Positions 1-7,732 of a stretch of DNA of 21,700 nucleotides are shown here, in pieces. The stretch's first letter is position 1; each line of letters starts with the position of its first letter. The DNA is taken from contig DPVA01000080.1 in the NCBI GenBank assembly GCA_003529705.1, positions 1-21,700 on the forward strand, in the 5' to 3' direction. Below the pieces are notes generated by a model, which was not told the DNA's origin, did no database searches, and saw nothing but the letters and a program-made list of their open reading frames with translations. The DNA comes from Gammaproteobacteria bacterium (GTDB lineage Bacteria > Pseudomonadota > Gammaproteobacteria > Arenicellales > UBA868). The position numbers and the translations under genes were made by a program.

Positions 1-192
1 TTGGAAAATATGCAGACTCAGAGCAAAGTGATCGGCCTAGAGCATACTCTTGTTCTGGCCGCCCTTAATATCGCCAATGAATTGCTCGCTAGCCGTGATG
101 AGGGTCGTGTCGATGACGATGCGCTAGAACGTGTTCGCGCGTTACGAGACCGGGTCAATTCTGTGACCCCATCTCTCGACTTGCGATATTAA
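1..192 (+). CDS. zapA: Cell division protein ZapA, C-terminal part (cut by window start)
   Basis: ZapA binds FtsZ and cross-links its protofilaments at the division ring. Only the last 63 residues are visible. The stretch VIGLEHTLVLAALNIANELL aligns with the ZapA C-terminal helix (E. coli has NTEQLVFIAALNISYELA). A charged heptad-like tail follows (ALERVRALRDRVNSV), fitting the coiled-coil that dimerises ZapA. Family members are about 100 residues, so roughly 40 N-terminal residues lie upstream of the window, and the TTG at base 1 is unlikely to be the true start. The position directly upstream of 6S RNA and fau is the classical gammaproteobacterial order, which supports the call. Confidence 0.88.
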   Translation: MENMQTQSKVIGLEHTLVLAALNIANELLASRDEGRVDDDALERVRALRDRVNSVTPSLDLRY

Positions 193-227
193 ACAACCCC
201 ATTCCACGTGGATTTGACGTAATCCGG

Positions 228-233
228 TAGAAT
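228..233 (+). promoter_or_regulatory. Probable -10 element of the 6S RNA promoter
   Basis: TAGAAT lies 7 bases before the predicted 6S RNA 5' end at about 241, as expected for a sigma-70 -10 box. No good -35 hexamer is found 16-18 bases upstream. The nearby TTGACG at 214-219 is only 8 bases away and cannot pair with it. The call rests on the -10 match and position only. Confidence 0.35.
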
Positions 234-240
234 AGCGCCC

Positions 241-431
241 GGCACCGCCTGCGGTGTTCGTGGGTTCTCGCCAATCCCTTAGAACCTGTATTACAGATCG
301 GGGATCGCCTTGTAGGCACCGTTGTGCATGGCCCGCTTAACGTGGGAAAGCCTTAAGGTACCGCAGCGGTCCCCACTTGAACCCTAAGGTTCAAGGTACA
401 CCGGGAACTTACGGCACAGGCGGGTGGTGCC
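241..431 (+). ncRNA. ssrS: 6S RNA (SsrS)
   Basis: 6S RNA mimics an open promoter and sequesters sigma-70 RNA polymerase when growth slows. The ends pair: GGCACC (241-246) with GGTGCC (426-431), and CGCCTG (246-251) with CAGGCG (417-422), forming the terminal stem. Conserved primary sequence is visible inside: AAGCCTTAAGGTACCGC near 350-366, comparable to the AAGCCTTAAAACTGCGAC of E. coli, and the hairpin TTGAACCCTAAGGTTCAAGG near 378-397, comparable to the E. coli TTGAACCAAGGGTTCAAGG. The length of about 191 bases is normal (184 in E. coli). The location between zapA and fau is the canonical ssrS locus. The exact ends are inferred from the pairing and could shift by several bases. Confidence 0.9.
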
Positions 432-452
432 TTTCTGATGCTTCGCTGACGT

Positions 453-1070
453 ATGGATACTGCAGATCAAAAGCGCCAGTTACGGGTGAAGATGCGTTTG
501 CGCAGACGCGTCCTGTCTGAGTCGGATCAGCGAGAGGCAAGCGGGCGCCTGGCACAACGGTTGTTCCAACTCCCCGGTATTTTGAGCGCGAAGAGAATCG
601 GCGCTTACTTTGCAAATGATGGTGAGATTGACCCCTTGCCGGCGCTTGAATTGATGATTGGGTGGGGCCGAAGGGGTTATCTTCCAGTCCTTTTCGGCAC
701 CCGTCGGCCAGGTTTGCGGTTTGCCCGATATCACAGTAACGAGCCTCTTCAGCGAGGGAAGTATGGAATACCGATACCCTTTCATGACCGGCGAAAATTG
801 ATCAAACCGGTTGAACTGGACTGGCTGCTAATGCCCTTGGTGGCGTTCGATGAAAGCGGTAACCGACTTGGAATGGGTGGCGGTTTTTATGATGCGTCAT
901 TGGCCTCGAGGTCCCACAAGGGACAATGGCGCCGACCGGTGCTGATTGGACTGGCTCACGAATTCCAAAGGGTGGAATCCCTCAGCGTCGATAGTTGGGA
1001 TGTTCCGCTGGATGGTATCTTGACGGACCGGAAATTCAGGCCCGTGAGTCGCGAGACAGGACCGGTTTAA
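453..1070 (+). CDS. fau: 5-formyltetrahydrofolate cyclo-ligase (YgfA/Fau)
   Basis: ATP-dependent conversion of 5-formyl-tetrahydrofolate to 5,10-methenyl-tetrahydrofolate in the cytoplasm, recycling a folate storage and inhibitory form. The 205-residue product has the family layout: a basic N-terminus (KRQLRVKMRLRRR, residues 7-19) of the type that contacts ATP phosphate, and the glycine-rich folate/ATP site RLGMGGGFYDASL at 138-150, where the commoner form is GxGxGYYD. The ATG at 453 is the first usable start, since an ATG at 438 meets a stop after three codons. No clear Shine-Dalgarno is seen. The gene begins about 22 bases after 6S RNA, so it is probably made by read-through of ssrS, as known for E. 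coli ssrS-ygfA. It ends 12 bases before the next gene. Confidence 0.92.
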   Translation: MDTADQKRQLRVKMRLRRRVLSESDQREASGRLAQRLFQLPGILSAKRIGAYFANDGEIDPLPALELMIGWGRRGYLPVLFGTRRPGLRFARYHSNEPLQRGKYGIPIPFHDRRKLIKPVELDWLLMPLVAFDESGNRLGMGGGFYDASLASRSHKGQWRRPVLIGLAHEFQRVESLSVDSWDVPLDGILTDRKFRPVSRETGPV

Positions 1071-1082
1071 GCGAGTGAGATT

Positions 1083-1874
1083 ATGAAAATACTCTTTATT
1101 GGCGACGTTGTCGGTAAATCAGGCCGGCGAGCTTTGCGTCGTTTTCTCCCTGAACTCCAGGATGAAACCGAAGCGGAGTTGACCGTTGTCAATGCCGAAA
1201 ATGCCGCCGGTGGTTTTGGCGTTACGGCCGGCGTGCTTGAAGAACTTCTGGAGCAAAGCCAAATCGATGTATTGACGTCCGGAAACCACATCTGGGACAA
1301 ACGAGAGGCACTTGATCTTATCCAGGAGGAGCCTCGCCTGCTGCGTCCGCACAACTATCCTGAGGATACGCCTGGGAGCGGTTGGATTGTGGCGACGGCA
1401 TCAAACGGGGTACGGGTAGGGGTGCTGAATATCATGGGTACTGTGTTTATGCATCCCACACTGGATTGCCCTTTTTCATCGGCCCATCTCGCGATAGAGA
1501 AAAGACCCTCAGATGTCCAAGTAGTTCTGGTAGATTTTCATGCTGAAGCCACCAGCGAAAAAGTCGCCATGGGGTGGTATTTGGATGGTCGGGCATCAGC
1601 CGTAGTCGGTACCCATACCCATGTGCCAACGGCAGATGAACGGGTGCTCCCTCAGGGCACGGCCCATATCAGCGATGTAGGCATGACGGGCTGTTACAAT
1701 TCAGTTATCGGTATGGAAAAAGCCGGCGTACTCAAACGTTTTGTCGAACGCGTGCCTGCGCGGTTCGAGGTAGCAAGCGGCCCCGCCTCGGTCTGTGGGG
1801 TAATCCTCGATATTGATGAAACTACGGGTAAGAGCCGAAGCATTGCGCGCGTGCGCGTTAACGAAAAGGACTGA
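1083..1874 (+). CDS. YmdB-family (TIGR00282) metallophosphoesterase
   Basis: Member of the calcineurin-like family typified by Bacillus subtilis YmdB, a dinuclear-metal 2',3'-cyclic nucleotide phosphodiesterase reported to affect the motility/biofilm choice there. The 263-residue length matches. Expected metal ligands and catalytic residues are all present: D8 (FIGDVVG), E39 and N40 (NAENAAGG), N68 and the proton-donor H69 (TSGNHIWD), H153 (VDFHAEATSEK), and H178/H180 (VGTHTHVPTAD). There is no signal peptide, so it is cytoplasmic. It sits 12 bases after fau and 5 bases before the EVE gene, so the three are probably one transcript. Family membership is very sure, but the cellular role in this organism is not known from the sequence. 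Confidence 0.9.
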   Translation: MKILFIGDVVGKSGRRALRRFLPELQDETEAELTVVNAENAAGGFGVTAGVLEELLEQSQIDVLTSGNHIWDKREALDLIQEEPRLLRPHNYPEDTPGSGWIVATASNGVRVGVLNIMGTVFMHPTLDCPFSSAHLAIEKRPSDVQVVLVDFHAEATSEKVAMGWYLDGRASAVVGTHTHVPTADERVLPQGTAHISDVGMTGCYNSVIGMEKAGVLKRFVERVPARFEVASGPASVCGVILDIDETTGKSRSIARVRVNEKD

Positions 1875-1879
1875 AACGC

Positions 1880-2347
1880 ATGGCGTACTGGCTGATGAAA
1901 AGCGAGCCGGATGTGTATTCCATAGACCACTTGAGGTCGGAAAAGCGCAAGACTGATCATTGGGACGGAATTCGGAATTATCAGGCGCGAAACTTTATGC
2001 GTGACCAGATGCAGCAAGGCGATCTCGCGTTTTTTTATCACTCCAACTGTGCCGAGCCCGCAGTGGTGGGTGTGATGGAAATCGTCTCACAGGCATACCC
2101 CGACCATACCGCATTCGACTCGCGGGAAAAGTATTTCGACGCGGGTAGCAATGTCGACAACCCACGATGGTTTATGGTAGACGTCAAGTTCAAGCAAAAG
2201 TTCAAGCAGCCGGTGACGCTCGCCGAAATCAAGGCGCAGAAGAAACTTGCCAATATGCGACTGGTGCAGCGGGGTAATCGCCTATCTATTCTCCCCGTTA
2301 CTCCGGCCGAATGGCGACATATCCTCAAGATGGCCGGCGAGTCGTGA
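1880..2347 (+). CDS. EVE-domain protein (thymocyte nuclear protein 1-like)
   Basis: EVE is a PUA/YTH-like fold whose relatives bind modified bases in nucleic acids; the bacterial stand-alone form has no settled function. The 155-residue protein is a single domain with the usual N-terminus [16 protein letters not shown] (3-18), the pocket segment [15 protein letters not shown] (about 29-43), [10 protein letters not shown] (47-56), and the C-terminal [14 protein letters not shown]. Length is typical. It starts 5 bases after the YmdB-like gene and its end approaches the cyclophilin gene. EVE genes are commonly found near fau and zapA in gammaproteobacteria, so this is a housekeeping context rather than a restriction or defence one. 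Confidence 0.9.
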   Translation: MAYWLMKSEPDVYSIDHLRSEKRKTDHWDGIRNYQARNFMRDQMQQGDLAFFYHSNCAEPAVVGVMEIVSQAYPDHTAFDSREKYFDAGSNVDNPRWFMVDVKFKQKFKQPVTLAEIKAQKKLANMRLVQRGNRLSILPVTPAEWRHILKMAGES

Positions 2348-2370
2348 GAGGTACGGGCGGGACAGGTTGT

Positions 2371-2970
2371 ATGCGTAAACTCCTCAACGGTGCCGCACGG
2401 AGTTTGGTTATTTTTTCATTTGTCTGCAGCATGGGAGCGGCAGCGTCAGATCAGGGAGACAGTATTATGGTGGAAATGACTACATCCAAAGGTATGATCA
2501 CATTGGAACTCGATGCCGAGCACGCGCCGGTGACCGTCGCGAATTTTCTTGAGTATGTCAACAGCGGTCATTATGACGGCACCATCTTCCATCGCGTGAT
2601 TCCCGGATTTGTGATTCAAGGGGGCGGGATGGAAAGTGGCATGCGTGAAAAAGGGACTCAGGCGCCGATCGAAAACGAGGCGGACAACGGACTTAAAAAT
2701 CTGACGGGAACGATATGCATGGCGCGCACCAACGATCCGCACTCGGCAACCTCGCAGTTTTTTATCAACCTCAAAGACAACAGCTTTCTGGATCATACTG
2801 AAAAGACCGCTTCGGGTTGGGGTTACGCGGTCTTTGGTCGGGTAACTTCAGGTATGGATGTCGTTGAAGCGATTGCATCCGTGCAAACCGGTAACTCGGG
2901 GTATCATCAGGACGTGCCGCTTGAAGATGTTGTGCTTGAGAAGCTTGTTGTCTCTGATTCCCAGGACTGA
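2371..2970 (+). CDS. Cyclophilin-type peptidyl-prolyl isomerase, probably exported (PpiA-like)
   Basis: Catalyses cis-trans isomerisation of X-Pro bonds. From ATG 2371 the product is 199 residues and starts with a likely Sec signal peptide: basic [10 protein letters not shown], hydrophobic [12 protein letters not shown], and a candidate AAA|S cleavage site after residue 25, which points to the periplasm. The cyclophilin core follows: [17 protein letters not shown], the active-site [14 protein letters not shown], and [13 protein letters not shown]. An upstream in-frame start at 2311 would overlap the EVE gene and add residues before the signal peptide, so 2371 is preferred (GGGACAGG about 5 bases upstream). 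A further in-frame ATG at 2467, after GGGAG, would give a leaderless cytoplasmic form of about 167 residues resembling PpiB. Which form is made cannot be settled from sequence. Confidence 0.88.
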   Translation: MRKLLNGAARSLVIFSFVCSMGAAASDQGDSIMVEMTTSKGMITLELDAEHAPVTVANFLEYVNSGHYDGTIFHRVIPGFVIQGGGMESGMREKGTQAPIENEADNGLKNLTGTICMARTNDPHSATSQFFINLKDNSFLDHTEKTASGWGYAVFGRVTSGMDVVEAIASVQTGNSGYHQDVPLEDVVLEKLVVSDSQD

Positions 2971-3086
2971 ATCTGCAAGAAGCAGTTCTGTGGTCTCTGC
3001 AACCGTTTGCCGGTTTCTGTTAGTTCACCTCAATGAAAGCAGTTCTTCCGTTCCAGTTGATTTGTTACTGAGGACACCTGAAATCC

Positions 3087-3863
3087 GTGCCTGACTGGAT
3101 TACGTTGTCAAAAATTTTGCCGCAGCTGGTCTATCCATTTAATCTGGCACTGCTGTTGTTACTTGCCGCATTGCTGCTGATTATCTTTGGTCGGCGGCGA
3201 AGTGGTTTCTTCGCGGTTTTTTTCTCATTTGTCATCCTTGTGGTTTGCGCGTCTCCTTTGTCGCGGGTTTTGTACGGGCAACACGAGCTTCGGCATCCAG
3301 CGGTGCCGATTTCCTCTTCGCCAACCGCGGATGCCATTGTCCTGCTGGGGGGTGATGTGGGTATTCCAGTACCGCCAAGAAGTGAAAGCCAGTTGCAGGG
3401 GAACCGCCTACTACACGCGTTCCGCCTTTTTGAGGCGGGTAAAGCCCCACTAATTATAGTGACGGGTGGGAATGTATTCTCTCAGAAGGGTCTTGAAGCT
3501 GAAGCAACTTACAGTAAAGTCATATTAGCCAGTTGGGGAGTTCCGAATGATGCCATCCTCACCGAAAGTAAAAGCCGCAATACCCGTCAGAATGCCCTCT
3601 ACAGTCACCAGATACTGCGTACGCAAGGCGTTGATAGAATACTGCTGGTTTCAGATGCTTTTCACATGCCTAGGGCGGTTGCGGTTTTTCGACATGCCGG
3701 GTTTGAGGTAATGCCTTCGCCCTCCAGTTTTTCAATAACAGATTACCGTCGGCCAAAACTGCTTGACTGGTGGCCAAGTCTAGGGAATCTGGGTAAAGCG
3801 CACGCGGTTATGCATGAAATGCTTGGACTCCTCGTATACCGATTGCGTGGTTGGATTGAATAA
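3087..3863 (+). CDS. ElyC/YdcF-like DUF218 inner-membrane protein
   Basis: The 258-residue protein begins with two hydrophobic segments (about residues 16-35 and 40-57) separated by the basic loop GRRRSG. A DUF218 domain follows, with DAIVLLGGDVG, a middle segment LIIVTGGNVFS, SRNTRQNA and the C-terminal LLVSDAFHMPRAVAVFRHAGF. Length and layout match E. coli ElyC (259 residues), linked to peptidoglycan and lipid-carrier metabolism; SanA and YdcF are shorter relatives. The start is GTG 3087, with TGAGGA at 3069-3074, a rather long 12-base spacing. Its TAA directly abuts the ATG of the next gene, so it heads the nucleotide-sugar operon. That context suggests an envelope or polysaccharide role; the substrate is unknown. 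Confidence 0.87.
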   Translation: MPDWITLSKILPQLVYPFNLALLLLLAALLLIIFGRRRSGFFAVFFSFVILVVCASPLSRVLYGQHELRHPAVPISSSPTADAIVLLGGDVGIPVPPRSESQLQGNRLLHAFRLFEAGKAPLIIVTGGNVFSQKGLEAEATYSKVILASWGVPNDAILTESKSRNTRQNALYSHQILRTQGVDRILLVSDAFHMPRAVAVFRHAGFEVMPSPSSFSITDYRRPKLLDWWPSLGNLGKAHAVMHEMLGLLVYRLRGWIE

Positions 3864-5450
3864 ATGATCACTGCCTCTATAAAAAATCTGGTGCTCGACG
3901 CAAGTGCGGCGTCTTTCCTTTGTATGCAGGGGGATCAATCCGAATTAAACCGGACGCTGAATTCTGCTCAGAAAAAAGGCATCCGAATCTGGACCTACGC
4001 GGGTGAATACGCTGACCTTTTACGCTGGTTCAAAGTCGAAAAGCAGCATGGTAGCCCTTCAGAGGATCTTAGCGTGGTGTCGCCCCTGAAGAAACTTGAG
4101 CAGTTACGGCCTGAGATTCAATGGTTGTCGGCGCTTACGGGTGATCTGCAGGGGAACGATGACCCAGATCCGATCGCGCTTGCACTCACCCGAGCGGCAA
4201 CACGCCTTTCCGGCCAGGCATGGATAGCAACCGCTGACCAGAGTCGAGTACAACGAGGCGTACCGTTTGTTGCAGTTGAGGATCTTGTGATCCCGGGACT
4301 TCGCAGCCAGATTCGCTTTATTGATCTTGAGACGCAACAGGACAGGATCAGGACAGACCTTGAGGAAGGTATACATCGGGTACTTCATCATGGCCGGTAT
4401 GTTTTGGGCGATGAGATCGATCAACTTGAGGCCCAGCTTGCAGAGATGTCTGGTGCACCACATTGCATCTGCGTATCAAGTGGTACCGACGCATTGTTAG
4501 CGGCGTTGATGGCGATTGAGCTCAAGCCCGGGGATGAAGTGATCACTTCCCCATTTACTTTTTTTTCCACCGCGGAGACGATTGCGCTTTTGGGAGGTGT
4601 TCCAATCTATGTGGATATTGATCCCGAAACCTTTAATTTAGATCCAGGCAGGATTGATGCTGCTATAAGTCCGCGTACTCGTGCAATCATGCCAGTCAGT
4701 CTTTATGGGCAGTGTGCCGAGATGGACGAGATCAATGCTATTGCGCGACACCATACTCTTCGCGTCATTGAGGATGCTGCGCAGAGTTTTGGGGCAAGTT
4801 TTCATGGTCGCCGTTCCTGCGCACTGAGTGATCTTGCCTGCACCAGTTTTTTCCCTGCCAAACCTCTGGGAGCCTATGGCGACGGCGGAGCGTGTTTTAC
4901 GCAGGACGCTTCTCTGGCGAATCGGCTGCGACAGATCCGGGACCACGGTCAGGAGGGACGTTACCACCACACAACCCTCGGTATTAACGGGCGCCTGGAT
5001 ACTATTCAGGCAGCCGTACTGATTGCCAAATTGAAGATATTTCCGGATGAAACTGTTGCCCGGCAGAGGGTGGCGGACCGCTATGCTGAACTACTCGCTG
5101 ATCTTGCGGAAACAGGGTGTATCACACTGCCGGTGGTCCGATCCTATAACACCTCTTCTTGGGCGCAGTACACGATTCGGGTGGCTGACAGGGAAGGAAT
5201 ACAGCAGCGCTTGGCGGAGCAGGGAATTCCCAGCGCAGTCCACTATCCGGCACCGTTATATGATCAGCCTGCTCTTTTGCAATCCGGTCAGGACTGCCCT
5301 GAGAGTGATCGCGCTGCCAGAGAGGTGTTAAGTCTGCCGATGCATCCGTATCTGGATGATGCGACTCAGCTCAAAATAGTGCAGTCCCTGCAGGAAGCGC
5401 TCGCATCTTCTGCGGGCATACAGCCTGAGGCCGCGGCGCAGGAGGCGTAA
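3864..5450 (+). CDS. PIN-like domain fused to a WbpE-type sugar aminotransferase (DegT/DnrJ/EryC1)
   Basis: The C-terminal part, residues about 150-512, is a PLP-dependent nucleotide-sugar aminotransferase. It closely resembles Pseudomonas WbpE, which aminates UDP-2-acetamido-3-keto-glucuronate: FIDLETQQ, SSGTDALLAALMAIELKPGDEVITSP in part, IEDAAQSFGAS with D304, SFFPAKPLGAYGDGG with the Schiff-base K333, the HYPAPLY segment and SLPMHPYL. Residues 1-145 are not part of this family. They look like a PIN nuclease fold, with acidic residues in order at D12 (VLDASAASF), E48 (TYAGEYADLL), D100/D102 (NDDPDPIALALTRAA) and D125 (WIATADQS). The usual family length is about 360-390, against 528 here. 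The frame is open throughout and the ATG follows the previous stop without a gap. GTG 4287, after GAGG, could start the aminotransferase alone (about 387 residues). The PIN assignment is by eye. Confidence 0.88.
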   Translation: MITASIKNLVLDASAASFLCMQGDQSELNRTLNSAQKKGIRIWTYAGEYADLLRWFKVEKQHGSPSEDLSVVSPLKKLEQLRPEIQWLSALTGDLQGNDDPDPIALALTRAATRLSGQAWIATADQSRVQRGVPFVAVEDLVIPGLRSQIRFIDLETQQDRIRTDLEEGIHRVLHHGRYVLGDEIDQLEAQLAEMSGAPHCICVSSGTDALLAALMAIELKPGDEVITSPFTFFSTAETIALLGGVPIYVDIDPETFNLDPGRIDAAISPRTRAIMPVSLYGQCAEMDEINAIARHHTLRVIEDAAQSFGASFHGRRSCALSDLACTSFFPAKPLGAYGDGGACFTQDASLANRLRQIRDHGQEGRYHHTTLGINGRLDTIQAAVLIAKLKIFPDETVARQRVADRYAELLADLAETGCITLPVVRSYNTSSWAQYTIRVADREGIQQRLAEQGIPSAVHYPAPLYDQPALLQSGQDCPESDRAAREVLSLPMHPYLDDATQLKIVQSLQEALASSAGIQPEAAAQEA

Positions 5451-5453
5451 CTG

Positions 5454-6731
5454 GTGAAGATCGGCATTATTGGGCTCGGCTATGTCGGTATCCAACTTGC
5501 AGTAGGTCTCGGCCGCAATCACCACGTGATCGGACTGGATCTTGATGCCAGGAAAGTTACCGACTATCAGGCAGGTTATGATGCTACGGGAGAGGTCTCT
5601 GGAGATCAGCTACGTGCCGCTGATCATCTGGAATTCACAACCCACCCATCAGGCCTAAAAGGTTGTGAGATATTTATTGTTGCGGTGCCTACGCCGGTGG
5701 ATTCTGTGCGTAATCCGGATTTTGGTCCGCTGCTGAGTGCAAGCCGGACGGTAGGGAGCGTCATGGGTTCCGGGTCGACGGTGGTCTATGAGTCAACTGT
5801 TTATCCGGGGGCAACAGAAGAGATCTGTGTGCCGGAACTCGAACGTGTCTCGGGGCTGATCTGGCGGCAGGACTTCTCTGTGGGTTACTCACCCGAGCGG
5901 ATTAATCCCGGAGACCCCGAGCATACGTTGGCAACGATCACCAAGGTGGTGTCGGCAGATAACGACGGGACGCTAGAAATGCTCGCAGAGCTCTACGGTG
6001 AAGTGGTGCCTGCCGGTATTCATCGGGCACCCAGTATCCAGGTTGCTGAGGCTGCGAAGGTGATTGAAAATACGCAGCGTGATCTCAATATTGCGCTAGT
6101 CAATGAACTGGCCGTGCTGTTTGATCAGTTAAGTATCAATACACGTGATGTACTTGATGCCGCGGGAAGTAAGTGGAATTTCTTGCCTTTCACCCCGGGC
6201 CTGGTCGGTGGACACTGTATCGGGGTTGATCCTTACTATCTTACGCATAGAGCTCAAATGGTTGGTTATGAGCCAGAGGTTATTCTCGCCGGTCGGCAAA
6301 TCAACGACAGCATGGCTCAATTTGTAGCGGACAAGATTAGGAAACTCATGGTTGAGGAGGGGATTACCGGTTCAGAAGGGCTCGCGAATGTACTCGGCGT
6401 GACTTTTAAAGAGAATTGTCCCGATACCCGGAACTCCCAGGTGTTTTCGCTTATTAAAGCGTTGCAAGAATTTGGGCTCAAAATCTCCGTGGCCGACCCC
6501 CGCGCGGATAGCTCGTCGGTGCTCGATGAAACGGGTGTTCACTTGAAGAGTATCGATGAACTGGAGCCGGCAGCAGTCACGCTGCTTGCCGTACCGCACC
6601 GGGAACTCCGTGATAAGGGGTATAGCTGGATCAAATCGATCACAAAGCAGCCTGGAATCTTTGTCGATCTTCAGGCGGTGTTTAGGGCGTCAGCAGCGGA
6701 CGATCAAGCCTTGCGTTACTGGAGTCTTTAG
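5454..6731 (+). CDS. Nucleotide-sugar 6-dehydrogenase, TviB/WbpO type (UDP-HexNAc to UDP-HexNAcA)
   Basis: NAD-dependent double oxidation at C6 of a UDP-hexose or UDP-N-acetylhexosamine to the uronic acid. The 425-residue product has the Rossmann motif GIIGLGYVG (4-12), VAVPTPVD (77-83), YESTVYPGATEE, the central AKVIENTQRDLNIALVNE with K202 and N206, and the catalytic C255 in GGHCIGVDPYYL. The sequence GSKWNFLPFTPGLVGGH and the spacing match TviB/WbpO/VipA, which act on UDP-GlcNAc or UDP-GalNAc, better than the Ugd/KfiD UDP-glucose group. The exact substrate is inferred. The GTG start is 3 bases after the stop of the aminotransferase gene, and its own stop is 2 bases before the next start. 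Confidence 0.9.
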   Translation: MKIGIIGLGYVGIQLAVGLGRNHHVIGLDLDARKVTDYQAGYDATGEVSGDQLRAADHLEFTTHPSGLKGCEIFIVAVPTPVDSVRNPDFGPLLSASRTVGSVMGSGSTVVYESTVYPGATEEICVPELERVSGLIWRQDFSVGYSPERINPGDPEHTLATITKVVSADNDGTLEMLAELYGEVVPAGIHRAPSIQVAEAAKVIENTQRDLNIALVNELAVLFDQLSINTRDVLDAAGSKWNFLPFTPGLVGGHCIGVDPYYLTHRAQMVGYEPEVILAGRQINDSMAQFVADKIRKLMVEEGITGSEGLANVLGVTFKENCPDTRNSQVFSLIKALQEFGLKISVADPRADSSSVLDETGVHLKSIDELEPAAVTLLAVPHRELRDKGYSWIKSITKQPGIFVDLQAVFRASAADDQALRYWSL

Positions 6732-6733
6732 CC

Positions 6734-7732
6734 GTGCATGCGATGATTACTGGTGTGGCAGGATTTATCGGTGCAAACCTGTCGCTTCGGTTGCTTGAGC
6801 GGGGGGACACGGTTACCGGCGTCGATAATCTTAATGATTATTATGATGTATCTCTTAAAGAGGCAAGACTTGCCCGTTTAATACCACGGGAGCAGTTTGA
6901 TTTCATCAAGGCCGATATCTCCGACAAAGGCGAGATGCAAAGAATCTTTTCCGACAGACAGTTCGATGCAGTGGTTAATCTCGCAGCACAGGCCGGTGTA
7001 CGCCATTCCATCGAAAACCCGGCGGCTTACATTGACGCTAATCTCGTCGGATTCGGCCATATTCTGGAAGGTTGTCGGCATAGCGGTGTTGGCCATCTTG
7101 TCTACGCTTCGTCAAGTTCGGTTTACGGGTCCAATACCAACTTGCCGTTTTCAGAGAAGGATAACGTAGACCATCCCATTTCCCTCTATGCTGCGAGCAA
7201 AAAAGCCAATGAGTTAATGGCACATGCTTACGCACACCTTTACGGAATCCCTACTACCGGACTTCGGTTCTTTACTGTCTATGGGCCCTGGGGTAGGCCA
7301 GACATGGCACTTTTCAAGTTCACCCGAGGAATTTTGGGGAACGAGCCTATACCAGTCTTTAACCGGGGACAGATGGTCCGTGACTTCACTTATGTAGATG
7401 ATATTGTCGAAGGCGTCGTTCGGGTGATTGATCAGCCGGCTGAAAAGTCAGAAGGCACCAACGAGCCGGATCGTAGTGCCAGCGCACCCTGGCGTATCTT
7501 CAATATCGGGAACAGCCGCCGGGTGCCGCTGATGGATTACATTCAGGCGCTTGAAAAGGCACTCGGAAAACAAGCGAAACTTGATCTGCTGCCGATGCAG
7601 GATGGTGATGTTCCCGCGACCGAGGCGGATATTACGTCACTTCAATCGGATCTTGGCTATCGGCCCAAGGTGGCGGTGGAAGAAGGTATCCAACGCTTTG
7701 TAGACTGGTATCTTTCTTATTACCTAACTTAA
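6734..7732 (+). CDS. NAD-dependent epimerase/dehydratase, UDP-glucuronate 4-epimerase-like
   Basis: Extended SDR enzyme, most like the CapI/LspL UDP-glucuronate 4-epimerases, which interconvert UDP-glucuronate and UDP-galacturonate. Numbered from GTG 6734 (332 residues), it has the NAD motif GVAGFIG (7-13), VDNLNDYYD (30-38), NLAAQAGVRHSIENP (82-96), the serine-rich YASSSSVYG (124-132), and the YAASK catalytic pair Y152/K156. Then come FFTVYGPWGRPDMALF and RDFTYVDDIVEG, all typical of this group. ATG 6743 (MITGVAGF) is an equally good start and gives the more usual N-terminus. It is the last gene of the packed operon from 3087. A TviC/WbpP-type C4-epimerase acting on UDP-HexNAc uronates is the alternative. 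Confidence 0.9.
   Translation: MHAMITGVAGFIGANLSLRLLERGDTVTGVDNLNDYYDVSLKEARLARLIPREQFDFIKADISDKGEMQRIFSDRQFDAVVNLAAQAGVRHSIENPAAYIDANLVGFGHILEGCRHSGVGHLVYASSSSVYGSNTNLPFSEKDNVDHPISLYAASKKANELMAHAYAHLYGIPTTGLRFFTVYGPWGRPDMALFKFTRGILGNEPIPVFNRGQMVRDFTYVDDIVEGVVRVIDQPAEKSEGTNEPDRSASAPWRIFNIGNSRRVPLMDYIQALEKALGKQAKLDLLPMQDGDVPATEADITSLQSDLGYRPKVAVEEGIQRFVDWYLSYYLT

Noticed and set aside
214..219. TTGACG as -35 box for 6S RNA.
   Set aside because: It is only 8 bases from the TAGAAT -10, and no suitable -10 lies 17 bases downstream.
2858..3094. Forward frame of 78 codons across the gap after the cyclophilin gene.
   Set aside because: It starts inside the cyclophilin gene in another frame. The product is Ser/Leu/Arg-rich without motif, and the DUF218 gene begins before its end.
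3864..4290. Toxin-antitoxin module from the PIN-like domain.
   Set aside because: No antitoxin-like small gene precedes it. The upstream gene is a membrane DUF218 protein, and the domain is fused in frame to a metabolic enzyme.
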